Below are positions 23,498 through 31,535 of a stretch of DNA of 64,000 bases, one piece after another. The translations under genes were made by a program, and so were the position numbers. How positions within the stretch are numbered: position 1 is the stretch's first letter; every line of letters starts with the position of its first letter. The stretch comes from Bradyrhizobium manausense (GTDB taxonomy: Bacteria; Pseudomonadota; Alphaproteobacteria; Rhizobiales; Xanthobacteraceae). The stretch lies in the NCBI RefSeq assembly GCF_018130615.1, contig NZ_JAFCKB010000006.1, positions 62,001 through 126,000 on the forward strand, in the 5' to 3' direction. The notes below the pieces were generated by a model. That model saw nothing but the letters and a program-made list of their open reading frames with translations. It had not been told where the DNA came from and did no database searches.

Positions 23498-24556
23498 TCA
23501 GGCCTTGCGATCGGGCGCGCCGGCCGGGACCTTCGCAGCGGCGCCGCGCTTTCTCTGCGCGTAGCCGGCCATGCCGATCGCGGCGAGCAGCGTCAGGCCA
23601 TTGAAGAGCGGCTCGACCCAGAAGGAGCCGCCGAACTGCTGGATGCCGGCGATGCCGACCGCGAGCACGGCGACACCGATGATGGTGCCCCAGACATTGA
23701 CGCGGCCGGGCTTGATGGTGGTCGAACCGAGGAATGCGCCGACGAGGGCCGGCAGGAGATATTCGAGGCCAACGCTCGCCTGGCCGATGCGCAGCTTCGA
23801 GGCGAGCAGAACGCCGGTGACCGCGGTGAGGATGCCGGAGGCCATGAAGGCGCCGACCGTGAAGCGCTGCACTGGAATGCCGTTAAGTGCGGCCGTCTTG
23901 GGATTGGCGCCGATGGCGTAGATGTAGCGGCCGATCGGCAGATATTCGAGCATCAGCCACATCGCCACTGCGAGAAGCAGCACGTAGAAGCCGGTGATCG
24001 GCAGACCGAAGATCATCGTGCCATTGAGGGCGAGGAAGCCGTCCGGCAGCATCGCGACGACCTGCCGGCCGCCGGTGTGCCAGAGCGCGAGCGCGTAGAG
24101 CACCGTGCCCGTGCCGAGCGTGGCGATGAAGCTGTCAATGCGTGCGACCTCGACCAGCAGGCCGTTGAGAAGGCCGGTGAAGGCGCCGAGGCAGATCACG
24201 ACGAGGACTGCGATCGGCCAGGGCAAGCCGAAGGCGGTTTGCAGGCTGATCACCAGGATGTGCCAGAGCACGATGCCATAGCCGACCGTGAGATCGATCT
24301 TGCCGGCGGCCATCGGGATCATCGCGGCGAGCGAAAGCATGGCGATGATCGACTTGTCGGAGACGATCGAACGCAGATTGAGAAGCGTCGGAAAGGTATT
24401 CGGCAACAGGATCGAGAACAGCGCGATCAGCGCGACCGTGATGATCGGCAGGCCATAAACCGGCAGGAGGCGCGTGATCTTCTGCGAAGGCGAGGCGCCC
24501 GCAAGATCGGCGCGCGTCGGCTCCAGTGCATTCGACTCGATCGAGTTCATTCCCAT
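23498..24556 (-). CDS. Sugar ABC transporter permease (RbsC-like)
   Basis: 352 aa, eight to ten hydrophobic segments (for example ITVALIALFSILLPNTF and FYVLLLAVAMWLMLEYLPIG). BPD_transp_2 family features include AAMIPMAAGKIDLTVGYGIV and ARIDSFIATLGTGTVLYALA (coupling region to the ATPase), then GRYIYAIGANPKTAALNGIP. It forms the inner-membrane channel with the ATPase encoded 49 bp upstream. RBS GGGAGGAA before ATG. Member of the O2-controlled minus-strand unit. Confidence 0.93.
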   Translation of the reverse strand: MGMNSIESNALEPTRADLAGASPSQKITRLLPVYGLPIITVALIALFSILLPNTFPTLLNLRSIVSDKSIIAMLSLAAMIPMAAGKIDLTVGYGIVLWHILVISLQTAFGLPWPIAVLVVICLGAFTGLLNGLLVEVARIDSFIATLGTGTVLYALALWHTGGRQVVAMLPDGFLALNGTMIFGLPITGFYVLLLAVAMWLMLEYLPIGRYIYAIGANPKTAALNGIPVQRFTVGAFMASGILTAVTGVLLASKLRIGQASVGLEYLLPALVGAFLGSTTIKPGRVNVWGTIIGVAVLAVGIAGIQQFGGSFWVEPLFNGLTLLAAIGMAGYAQRKRGAAAKVPAGAPDRKA

Positions 24557-24604
24557 GCGTTCCTCCCGGCGGGCGCCTTGCGTCGGCCCCGTGCGAATTG
24601 TCCG

Positions 24605-26104
24605 TTACGCGGCTTCCGAGGCTGAAGCCGCGGTGATCAGGGCTTCCGTCGTCAAAGCATCTCCGGCGATCTCGGTGATGATCCGGCCGCGGTTGAAGAC
24701 GAGCGCGCGATGGCAAATATGCGCAACTTCCTCGAAATCGGTGGAGACGACGACGACCGCGAGCCCCTCAGCGATGGCACGGGCGATGAGCCGATAGATC
24801 TCCGCCTTGGCGCCGACGTCGACGCCGGCGGTCGGATCTTCGGCCACCAGCAGCTTGCGTCCCGTCGCAAGCCAGCGGCCGACGACAACCTTCTGCTGGT
24901 TGCCGCCCGAGAGTCCTTCGATGGCAAGATGTGGATCATTGGGCCGCAAGCCCACCAAGGCGCCGAGCTTCACGGCCTCTTCGGCTTCGCGCCGCGGTGC
25001 GAGTACGTCGAACAGGCCGCGTCCGGAGGCGCCGGGATTGAGGAAGACATTTTCGCGGATCGACAAGGATGCTGCGATCGACTCTTCCGTTCGGTCGCGG
25101 GCAACGAGACCAATGCCGCCCGCCATGGCGGTCACGGGGCTCGACAGGTCCGGCGCCGTGCCGTCGATCCTTATATCGCCGCGATGCGCCACCGCGCCGA
25201 AGAGGGCGCGGCCGATCTCCTCCTGACCGGCGCCGCGCAAGCCCACGAGGCCCAGCAGTTCGCCCTCGCGCACGTCGAAATCGACCGGTCCGGCCTTCGG
25301 CGTGATCAATCCCCGCACCGTGACGCGGGTCTTGCCGGAATGCGAGGTGGCTTTCTCGAACATGTCGAGCAGGGGCCTGCCGACGATCAATCGCACAAGA
25401 TCCTCGGGCGAAGTCTCGCTGATTGCCTTCTCGCCGACGAGTTGGCCATCGCGCAGCACGACGACGCGGTCGGCGATGCGGAAGATTTCGTCGAGCCGGT
25501 GCGACACATAGATCATTCCAACGCCCTGTTCGCGCAGACGCCGCAGCGCTGCAAACAGCCGCTCTACCTCATCGGCCGGCAAGCTCGCCGTCGGCTCGTC
25601 GAGCACGAGGAAATCACAATTGACGACGAGCGCACGGGCGATGGCGACGAGCGATTTCTCGGTGCGCGACAGGCTCGACACCCGCGTGGTCGGATCGATG
25701 TCGCAGCCCACCAGTGCGAGCGCCTTGGTCGCGCGCGCCTCGGCGGCGCGCCAGTCGATCAGGCCGAACGGCCGGGTCCGCGGAAAGCCCTGGGCGAGGC
25801 CGACATTTTCGGCGATCGTCATCCATTCGACGAGGCCGAGATCCTGATGGATGAAGGCGACCGGCTGGTGCTCGGCACGGCCTCCCGGTGCATGGTGATA
25901 GGGCTCGCCTGCGATCGTTACGGCACCGGCATCGGGACGATGGATACCGCCGAGCACCTTGATGAGGGTCGATTTGCCAGCCCCATTTTCGCCAAGCAGG
26001 GCGACGATTTCGCCGCGCTCGACGCCGAAGCTGACGCCTTTGAGCGCGCGAGTGCCGCCGAACGACTTGACGACTCCATCGAAGCGCAGCGCACCCGATG
26101 CCAT
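24605..26104 (-). CDS. Sugar ABC transporter ATP-binding protein (RbsA/MglA-like, two ATPase domains)
   Basis: 499 aa from ATG 26104, preceded by GGGAGGAG; the extra upstream in-frame codons run towards the operator and are untranslated. Domain 1 has Walker A GENGAGKSTLIKVLGG, signature SSLSRTEKSLVAIARALV (degenerate LSRTE instead of LSGGQ) and Walker B FLVLDEPTASLP. Domain 2 has a degenerate Walker A region (LGLVGLRGAGQEEIGRALFG) and a canonical signature EGLSGGNQQKVVVGRWLA. This asymmetry is normal for RbsA/MglA proteins. It energises import of the cluster's sugar. First gene of the unit ABC ATPase, permease, binding protein, small protein, lactonase. Confidence 0.93.
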   Translation of the reverse strand: MASGALRFDGVVKSFGGTRALKGVSFGVERGEIVALLGENGAGKSTLIKVLGGIHRPDAGAVTIAGEPYHHAPGGRAEHQPVAFIHQDLGLVEWMTIAENVGLAQGFPRTRPFGLIDWRAAEARATKALALVGCDIDPTTRVSSLSRTEKSLVAIARALVVNCDFLVLDEPTASLPADEVERLFAALRRLREQGVGMIYVSHRLDEIFRIADRVVVLRDGQLVGEKAISETSPEDLVRLIVGRPLLDMFEKATSHSGKTRVTVRGLITPKAGPVDFDVREGELLGLVGLRGAGQEEIGRALFGAVAHRGDIRIDGTAPDLSSPVTAMAGGIGLVARDRTEESIAASLSIRENVFLNPGASGRGLFDVLAPRREAEEAVKLGALVGLRPNDPHLAIEGLSGGNQQKVVVGRWLATGRKLLVAEDPTAGVDVGAKAEIYRLIARAIAEGLAVVVVSTDFEEVAHICHRALVFNRGRIITEIAGDALTTEALITAASASEAA

Positions 26105-26209
26105 CCCCGGTTCTCCTCCCGAAATCGCCAGCCGATCACGATCGGTTGGGAGGCTCTCCCAACCGATGACCAGGCGCTCGGCCATCGTGATCCATTATGG
26201 CGTCATATT

Positions 26210-26223
26210 TGTTATCGATAACA
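26210..26223. promoter_or_regulatory. LacI/GntR-type operator O2 (ABC importer unit)
   Basis: TGTTATCGATAACA is a perfect palindrome identical to the core of O1. On the minus strand a TTGACA-like -35 lies at 26243-26248, about 20 bp upstream, so the operator would cover the -10/start region of the importer promoter. Confidence 0.75.
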
Positions 26224-26255
26224 CTACCCGGTCGAGCGCCGCTGTCAAGCCGAAC

Positions 26256-27305
26256 TCAGGTGCTTTCGCGCTCGATGACCTCAAATGGGACGATCAACGT
26301 TTCGGGTCCTGGTCTCCGGCCGTCTCTAACGTCGGCGATGGCGCGAAGCATAACGCGGCCGGCCTCCAAGCCGATGTTGCGGCAGTCGACAGCGACGGTC
26401 GTGATCCTCGGCCAGGAGCAGCGCGAAACCTCGAAGTCGCCGAAGCCGGCCACCGCGATCCGGCCGGGGACCGCCCAACCGCGGCGGTGGCATTCCATGA
26501 TCGCGCCAAAGGCAGAGAGGTCGGAGACGCAAACGGCAGCGTCCACGTCCGGCCATTGCTCGATGAGCTGGACGATAGCCTCGCCGCCCTGTTGCATGGA
26601 GATGGGCGGATTGCCGAACGAGATCGTGCGTCCGACCGGCAGGCCGAGCTCCTCGACGGCGCGCTTGTAGCCCAGACGGCGGTCGGCGCCGCGCGTGTCG
26701 CGCCGGCTTGCGCCGCCAATGAAGGCGATGTTGCGATAGCCCTTCTGGTAAAGCCGATGCACGAGCGCGCGCGAAGCCTCGGCGTTGGAGAAGCCGACGA
26801 CGTGGTCGATCGGATCGGCGGGCATGTCCCAGGTCTCGACCACCGGAATGCCAGCGGATTGCAGCATGCGGCGTGCCTTCGGTGTGTGCCTTCCGTCGGT
26901 GACGATGATGCCGTCGGGCCGGCGCGTCAGCATTGCTCGCACGAGCTGTTCTTCCTTCTCCATGTCGTAGTCGGTGTAGCCGAGGAGCATCTGGAGCCCC
27001 TGGCCTTCGATCGCCTCGGTGATGCCGCGCGCGGTATCGGAGAAGTTGGAGTTGTTGATGGAAGGGATTACCGCCGCCACGAATCCCGTCCGCTTTGAGG
27101 ACAATGCGCCTGCGGACAGGTCGAGCACATAGCCGAGCTCCTCGACGGTCGCGAGAATCCGGCCTCGCGTCTCCTCAGAGACGGCGCCATCGCTCTTCAA
27201 CGCGCGCGAGACGGTCATTGCGGAAACACCGGCCCGCGCCGCCACCTCAGCCATGGTCGCTGGCCGCTTGGGCGCCTTTTTGCTCGTCGTCCGGGTTCGC
27301 TTCAT
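26256..27305 (-). CDS. LacI family transcriptional regulator
   Basis: 349 aa from ATG 27305 (MKRTRTTSKKAPKRPAT). The N-terminal helix-turn-helix and hinge are typical: TMAEVAARAGVSAMTVSRAL then GYVLDLSAGALSSKRTGFV. A periplasmic-binding-like effector domain follows (VVETWDMPADPIDHVVGFSN, KGYRNIAFIGGASRRDTRG, VSDLSAFGAIMECHRRG). The N-terminal basic tail and GYVLDLSA hinge recall the GntR/IdnR branch. It probably represses O1, O2 and its own promoter (O3) and is released by a sugar acid. The gene is upstream of, and collinear with, the ABC importer but has its own promoter. Confidence 0.93.
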   Translation of the reverse strand: MKRTRTTSKKAPKRPATMAEVAARAGVSAMTVSRALKSDGAVSEETRGRILATVEELGYVLDLSAGALSSKRTGFVAAVIPSINNSNFSDTARGITEAIEGQGLQMLLGYTDYDMEKEEQLVRAMLTRRPDGIIVTDGRHTPKARRMLQSAGIPVVETWDMPADPIDHVVGFSNAEASRALVHRLYQKGYRNIAFIGGASRRDTRGADRRLGYKRAVEELGLPVGRTISFGNPPISMQQGGEAIVQLIEQWPDVDAAVCVSDLSAFGAIMECHRRGWAVPGRIAVAGFGDFEVSRCSWPRITTVAVDCRNIGLEAGRVMLRAIADVRDGRRPGPETLIVPFEVIEREST

Positions 27306-27390
27306 TTCAACGCGATGTTTGCTTGGTATGCGGAGCCAGCCTCGGCGGGAGCTTGGGCAGCCCAGACTCCCGACCGTGAGGGACCTGACG

Positions 27391-27419
27391 ATGGTATCGA
27401 TAACAATTTGTTGAGGCAA
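27391..27419 (-). promoter_or_regulatory. Promoter and operator O3 of the LacI regulator gene
   Basis: On the minus strand TTGCCT (27414-27419), a 17-bp spacer and TACCAT (27391-27396) form a promoter-like pair. An imperfect copy of the operator, TGGTATCGATAACA (27392-27405 on the plus strand), overlaps the -10 and spacer. One arm has a T-to-G change, suggesting weaker autoregulation. About 86 bp separate the -10 from the start codon at 27305. Confidence 0.6.
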
Positions 27420-27628
27420 TTGTTTTTGACGAAGCTTGCCGACCTCAGTTCCGCCTTGCTGCATCTTTGCGCGAATCCGGCCATGCGCTTCAACCAGCTC
27501 CGCCGAGGTGGCGACCTCTTCATCGGGTTACAATTTGCCGGTGCGCTGCGAAGCCCGCGCTTGGCAATTGAAACGGAACGGAGGTGCGAGTAACATCGCG
27601 AAGCTGCGATCGCAATATAGGATCGAAC

Positions 27629-28114
27629 ATGCGTTATTTATTGGTCTGCTGCGCAGTCAGCGCTGCAATTGTCGCAGGCTTTGCAAATGCTCAGGCGCCA
27701 CGGGAGCTCGTCGCAGCCGATACGATCGAGCTGCGGGCCGAACAGACGCGCACGTTTGCATTTGATGAACCGGTGACAAAGTTTACTCTGTCCTCCGAAG
27801 GCGTTGCCCAAGTCATTCCTGAGACGGATCGAACGTTCACGGTGCGGGCTCTCACGCCGGGCCGGGTGTTGATGACCGCCTATGCGCCGGATGGCCACGT
27901 CGTCCATCGCTCCAACATCGTGGTTGGGCAAACGGAAGGCTTGGTCAAGATATACGGGCTAAAGGACGCCAAGGATAGCGAGGCCAAGGATTTCCTCGGA
28001 TTTTACTGCTCAAATACCGGCTGCGGTCGCGCTGATCCGGACAAGATACCCGTGTCACAGACGCGGCAACGGAGCGGAGGAAACAGCGAGGCGACAAAAG
28101 ACGAGCAGCGCTGA
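27629..28114 (+). CDS. Exported stand-alone pilus/secretin N-terminal domain protein
   Basis: 161 aa from ATG 27629, with signal peptide MRYLLVCCAVSAAIVAGFANA. Residues about 28-100 form a T2SS-T3SS_pil_N-like domain: ELRAEQTRTFAFDEPVTKFT, SEGVAQVIPETDRTFTVRAL and PGRVLMTAYAPDG. The same fold occurs at the N-terminus of the tad secretin CpaC at 39308 (VTVNKSRTFRVDTAFSTIV). The C-terminus is polar and has a Cys pair (FYCSNTGCG). It may bind the secretin or a pilus component as a periplasmic accessory. It precedes the tad locus by 1.3 kb and is separated from it by a minus-strand gene. Confidence 0.75.
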   Translation: MRYLLVCCAVSAAIVAGFANAQAPRELVAADTIELRAEQTRTFAFDEPVTKFTLSSEGVAQVIPETDRTFTVRALTPGRVLMTAYAPDGHVVHRSNIVVGQTEGLVKIYGLKDAKDSEAKDFLGFYCSNTGCGRADPDKIPVSQTRQRSGGNSEATKDEQR

Positions 28115-28131
28115 AGTTGCTTGCCGCGCGC

Positions 28132-28956
28132 TTATGTTCGGCTGGCATGATCCGCGTGCCGCTCTTTCGTGCTGTCTCCTGATCTCTGGCGCCATGCGAC
28201 GAAGGGATAAGCGAGCAAACGGAGATAGCCGCGAGGCATCGGGTGATCGACCCCGAAGGCTTGCGCTCTCTTGCCGATAGGCAGGTACTGACTTCCGAAC
28301 AGAACATCGATGAAGGCAAAGTGCGCGGCGTAATTTCTGTCGCGCGCTTCGCGTTCGCTGCTGTGATGCCAATGATGAAACTCGGGCGATACGAACAAGT
28401 AGCGAAGCGGGCCAAAGTTGATCCGCACATTGGCATGCACCAGGAACGCCTGCCAATAGGCTATCAATAGATACGTGCCGATCGCCTCCTCCGAGAAGCC
28501 GAACGAAAGCGCAGGAAGCAGCGAGCATCCCTTCATGAAGATGAGGTCGAGCGGATGCTGATGCACGGCTGCGAGCCAGTCCAGGTCTTCGACGCTGTGG
28601 TGCACCGCATGGATCTGCCATAGCGTCGGGTATGTATGCAGCATGCGATGAGACCAGTAGATTCCAAGATCAGCTAGAAACATGACCAGCAGCACCTGCG
28701 CCCAGAGGGGAAGATCTCCGACGGCATGCTGAATGGATGTCGGCACGATCCAGACGGAGGCGAGGGCGCCCAGGACCCAGAAGAAGAGCAAGCCGAGCGA
28801 TACCGGCCACATATTGAAAAATAGAAACGCGATGTCCGTCAGAATGCCGCGGCGAAAGAGTTTCCGAGGGCGCAAGGCAAGTACGTATTCGACGGGAATA
28901 AATATCAAGAACGCGAGCAAGCTGAGCTTGAGTGCCGATAATAGATTTTCCAGCAT
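28132..28956 (-). CDS. Sterol desaturase/fatty acid hydroxylase family membrane protein
   Basis: 274 aa from ATG 28956 (MLENLLSALKLSLLAFLIF). Four to five hydrophobic segments surround a di-iron histidine set characteristic of the family: HRMLH, HAVHH (in WQIHAVHHSVEDLDWL) and HHWHH (in SPEFHHWHHSSERE), plus a single His in AVHQHPLDL. Such enzymes hydroxylate or desaturate lipids in the inner membrane. In bradyrhizobia the family includes enzymes on fatty acid, carotenoid and hopanoid-related lipids; which applies here cannot be said. No functional link to the pilus locus is evident, although the gene lies between two pilus-related units. Confidence 0.88.
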   Translation of the reverse strand: MLENLLSALKLSLLAFLIFIPVEYVLALRPRKLFRRGILTDIAFLFFNMWPVSLGLLFFWVLGALASVWIVPTSIQHAVGDLPLWAQVLLVMFLADLGIYWSHRMLHTYPTLWQIHAVHHSVEDLDWLAAVHQHPLDLIFMKGCSLLPALSFGFSEEAIGTYLLIAYWQAFLVHANVRINFGPLRYLFVSPEFHHWHHSSEREARDRNYAAHFAFIDVLFGSQYLPIGKRAQAFGVDHPMPRGYLRLLAYPFVAWRQRSGDSTKERHADHASRT

Positions 28957-29394
28957 TCGAAATCTCGCTGAGCAAACGGCAGCACCGGCATCATCTGGAT
29001 CATGCGCGACGGACGGAAAGCTTCTGATAGATCGTCGGCAGATGCGGTCTCTATGCATCGCAATGAATATATCCTACCTGCATGAAGGTGTTTCCTTCAA
29101 TCAAGATCGATGCACGAGAGATCGCACTATCTTCCGTTGAAATTTTCGGGGTGAACGGCCAAGCGGAATGTGTTGCGCAGTGCATGTCGAGCCGCGAACG
29201 GGTCGCGCCTTCGCTGCGAATTGCTCATCTGGCAGACTGAGCTTTTGCCGAATTCCGATATTTGCCCCCGGAATTTTACGGAGCGAAAGCTGTCCATATA
29301 TCCGAAGATATACGGCTCTAATTCCAATTAGTAAGCTTAAAGAACGGTTATCAGTCGACAATTTAAATTCAATCATTGTAGAATTTTTTTCAGT
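28957..29394. other. AT-richer intergenic region upstream of flp
   Basis: Between the desaturase start and the first pilin gene there is no supported gene. Base composition falls clearly below that of the neighbours (runs such as ttttttt and aatttaaattc near 29360-29390), as expected for a regulated promoter region. Enhancer-binding sites could lie here upstream of the sigma-54-like element. Confidence 0.6.
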
Positions 29395-29409
29395 TGGCAG
29401 AGCCATTGC
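29395..29409 (+). promoter_or_regulatory. Sigma-54-type promoter element of flp
   Basis: TGGCAGAGCCATTGC contains TGGCA and TTGC with the GG and GC elements spaced as in the RpoN -24/-12 consensus (TGGCACG-N4-TTGC). The predicted start near 29421 leaves a 40-nt leader before the flp ATG at 29461. Confidence 0.5.
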
Positions 29410-29460
29410 CTGCTGCTGACCGCACTGCGTGTTCATGTTTTACAGAAGGAATATTCACTC

Positions 29461-29676
29461 ATGCTGAAGCTTTATGTTCAGACCACCGAAGCCCTCAAAG
29501 CTTTCCGCGCAAATGAGAACGGCGTTGTGTCGTTCGAGTACGTGATCGTTGCCGCCTGCATCGTCGGCGCAGTCGCCGCTGCATTCGGTACAGGTGCTGG
29601 CGGTGGCATCGCGACTGCGCTCGGAACCGCGATCGGCAAGATTACCACCGCAGTGACCAACGCTGTCGGAGCCTGA
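29461..29676 (+). CDS. flp: Flp family type IVb pilin (copy 1)
   Basis: 71 aa. Class III-like leader of about 20 residues (MLKLYVQTTEALKAFRANEN) ending in a Gly, then the Flp motif GVVSFEYVIVAACIVGA with Glu at +5 and Tyr at +6 of the mature form, then a Gly/Ala-rich hydrophobic tail. The prepilin is cleaved by the CpaA peptidase and polymerised by the Tad machinery into thin adhesive fibres. A stem-loop follows the stop. Copy 2 has the same hydrophobic core. Confidence 0.93.
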   Translation: MLKLYVQTTEALKAFRANENGVVSFEYVIVAACIVGAVAAAFGTGAGGGIATALGTAIGKITTAVTNAVGA

Positions 29677-29683
29677 TACGCGG

Positions 29684-29711
29684 AGCGGGCTCTGAACGTA
29701 CTCCCGCTTTT
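29684..29711 (+). terminator. Stem-loop with T-run after flp copy 1
   Basis: agcggg (29684-29689) pairs with cccgct (29703-29708), followed by a short T run. It probably works as attenuator or 3' stabiliser, letting the pilin mRNA accumulate over the machinery genes. Confidence 0.5.
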
Positions 29712-29726
29712 CATCGAGCAGGCCGT

Positions 29727-29741
29727 TGGCAGCTAAGCTGC
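29727..29741 (+). promoter_or_regulatory. Possible second sigma-54-like element, or small hairpin, before flp copy 2
   Basis: TGGCAGCTAAGCTGC has GG and GC at sigma-54 spacing, but it also forms an inverted repeat (GGCAGC-TAA-GCTGCC), so it may be only a hairpin. It lies 48 bp upstream of the copy 2 ATG. Confidence 0.3.
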
Positions 29742-29788
29742 CGACGGTGGAGTTAGTTGTTTCAATTGTCTCGATAAGGATTTCACCC

Positions 29789-30004
29789 ATGCTTGATCTC
29801 TGTCTTCATGCGATTGAAGCCTTCAGGCGCCTGAGATCGGATAACGGCGGCGTCGTGTCCTTCGAATATGTGATCGTTGCCGCTTGCATCGTTGGCGCTG
29901 TGGCTGCTGCTTTCGGCACAGGTGCGGGCGGCGGTATTGCGACTGCACTCGGAACCGCGATCAACTCGATCACGACTGCGATAACGACGGCTGTTGGAGC
30001 CTGA
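29789..30004 (+). CDS. flp: Flp family type IVb pilin (copy 2)
   Basis: 71 aa from ATG 29789 (MLDLCLHAIEAFRRLRSDNG), with AAGGA upstream. The processed region GVVSFEYVIVAACIVGA and the rest of the hydrophobic core are identical in sequence to copy 1 over about 38 residues. Leader and C-terminus differ (NSITTAITTAVGA). Many codons in the shared core differ at third positions, so this is an old duplicate kept by selection. Both may be incorporated in the same fibre, or be used under different conditions. Confidence 0.93.
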   Translation: MLDLCLHAIEAFRRLRSDNGGVVSFEYVIVAACIVGAVAAAFGTGAGGGIATALGTAINSITTAITTAVGA

Positions 30005-30020
30005 TGTGTCCGTCTGACTG

Positions 30021-30045
30021 CGGGGGGCACTTGAGAGTGTCCCCG
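30021..30045 (+). terminator. Stem-loop after flp copy 2
   Basis: cggggggcac (30021-30030) and gtgtccccg (30037-30045) can pair with one mismatch or bulge around a 6-nt loop, leaving no T-run. This is likely a 3' stabiliser or partial terminator between the pilin and the assembly genes. Confidence 0.4.
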
Positions 30046-30067
30046 CGCTTTCCGGGGCGTGCATTTT

Positions 30068-30574
30068 ATGAATTGGATTGTTTCCATAGTCTCGTTTCTG
30101 GAAGTCTTATTGCTGCTGTATGTCGCAACCTCTGATATTGCGACACGGTTGATCAGGAATGAGGTCTGCATAGCGCTGGCGCTGCTCGGAATCGCTGCTC
30201 AGTTGTCCAATCCGACGCAAGTTGCGGAATCCGTAGTTGCCGCTGTTATCTTGTTTCTGCTGCTATTTGCCTTCTATCTGCGAGGAATGATGGGCGGCGG
30301 CGATGTTAAATTGCTGGTTGCGTTGGCCGTGGGCTTACCACTTGCCGCTTTGATGCAATTGCTGACCATAACTGCACTCGCAGGTGGGGTTCTGGCGTTG
30401 CTGCACATTATGATGCGCAACTTGCCTTACCCGAAGCTAGCGCCCGCCGGGTCGTCGCTGGTGCGCCGCGTCTATGCTGTTGAGCGGTGGCGTCACTTGC
30501 GCCACGCGCCGCTACCTTACGGCGTCGCCATCGCGTGCGGTGGTATTTGGACTGTTTTGAGCAAAGGATATTAA
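30068..30574 (+). CDS. cpaA: Prepilin peptidase, TadV/CpaA type
   Basis: 168 aa from ATG 30068; GTG 30059 would add three residues. Peptidase A24 with both catalytic Asp motifs: first Asp in YVATSDIATRLIRNEV and the GxGD-type motif GMMGGGDVKLLVALAVG. Six hydrophobic segments. The protein lacks the N-terminal cytoplasmic Cys-rich/N-methylation domain of PilD, as is usual for TadV, so it should cleave Flp leaders without methylating the new N-terminus. A membrane methyltransferase encoded later in the locus might do that, which is speculative. Confidence 0.92.
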   Translation: MNWIVSIVSFLEVLLLLYVATSDIATRLIRNEVCIALALLGIAAQLSNPTQVAESVVAAVILFLLLFAFYLRGMMGGGDVKLLVALAVGLPLAALMQLLTITALAGGVLALLHIMMRNLPYPKLAPAGSSLVRRVYAVERWRHLRHAPLPYGVAIACGGIWTVLSKGY

Positions 30575-30575
30575 T

Positions 30576-31535
30576 ATGTCATCCGCTTTGCGCCTATCGA
30601 TCATTATGGTGCTGGTGCTCGCAGCCACAGCGCTGGGTCTCATTGCCTATAATATGAACCTGCAGAAAGAGCTCCCTGTTGAAGTGGCGGAGAAGGCGCC
30701 CGCATTGCCTCCGACAGTGGGCTATTTCGTTGCAGCGCGCGCACTTCCGAGAGGCACGTTGGCTCGCGAAGAGGATTTCACCGTGCGCTCGGTGCCGCGA
30801 GAGCGGGTTCCGGCAGGGGCCATCCTGGAGTCTCCCGACTCCAAGGTCGGACTGCCCGGCTCGCTCGTGCGCAAGTTTGTCGAAGCCGGCAGTCCCGTCA
30901 CCCTCGATGATATATTGCGGCCGCGGGATCGCGGCTTCCTCGCCAGCGTTCTGGCGCCGGATAGCCGCGCGATCACGATCAAGGTTGACGAAGAGACCGG
31001 CGTGGCGGGCCTGATCAGGCCGGGCGACCATGTGGATGTCGTTTTGACCCAGGTATTCGAGAAGGCAGATCCCGCCCGTCGTGCCCTGAGCGAGACTGTT
31101 CTCCGTAACATCCGGATTATCGCGATCGACCAGGAGATCGTGCAAGGCGGGCGACCGGCCACCGCGGCGCTGGGTAAGGTCGCGCAAACGGTATCGTTGG
31201 AACTTTCGGCCGAGCAGGTCAAGAAAATCACGGTCGCAAAGCAGCTCGGTACGCTTTCTTTAGCGGTGCGGGCGGCAGTCGATCAGTGGGAAAAGGCAGA
31301 CGTTGGCGTCGTGTCCAGCTGCGATGTGTCGCCGGAGCTCGCCAGGCAGAATGCACTCGCGGGGCAGAGCACGGCGGTGATGGTTCACTCCGGCGGCGAG
31401 GTCAAGCAATACTCGGTCAGGAAGCAGGATGCCGACGACAGCGACCGGGCCGTGAGCTGCGACGGGACACCGGATGGTGCTCGCCGCACGACGACGGCAA
31501 TGGGATATGCCGGCAAACAGTCGGAGAAGCGCTGA
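30576..31535 (+). CDS. cpaB: Flp pilus assembly protein CpaB/RcpC
   Basis: 319 aa. N-terminal anchor LSIIMVLVLAATALGLIAYN, then an SAF-type domain: GYFVAARALPRGTLAREEDF and SVPRERVPAGAILES. The RcpC/CpaB domain follows: PDSRAITIKVDEETGVAGLI, RPGDHVDVVLTQVFEK and RNIRIIAIDQEI. CpaB is periplasmic, probably contacts peptidoglycan and the secretin CpaC. The C-terminal 70 residues are polar and unassigned. It overlaps cpaE by one base (TGATG). In many tad loci cpaC follows cpaB directly; here it has moved 8 kb downstream. Confidence 0.92.
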   Translation: MSSALRLSIIMVLVLAATALGLIAYNMNLQKELPVEVAEKAPALPPTVGYFVAARALPRGTLAREEDFTVRSVPRERVPAGAILESPDSKVGLPGSLVRKFVEAGSPVTLDDILRPRDRGFLASVLAPDSRAITIKVDEETGVAGLIRPGDHVDVVLTQVFEKADPARRALSETVLRNIRIIAIDQEIVQGGRPATAALGKVAQTVSLELSAEQVKKITVAKQLGTLSLAVRAAVDQWEKADVGVVSSCDVSPELARQNALAGQSTAVMVHSGGEVKQYSVRKQDADDSDRAVSCDGTPDGARRTTTAMGYAGKQSEKR

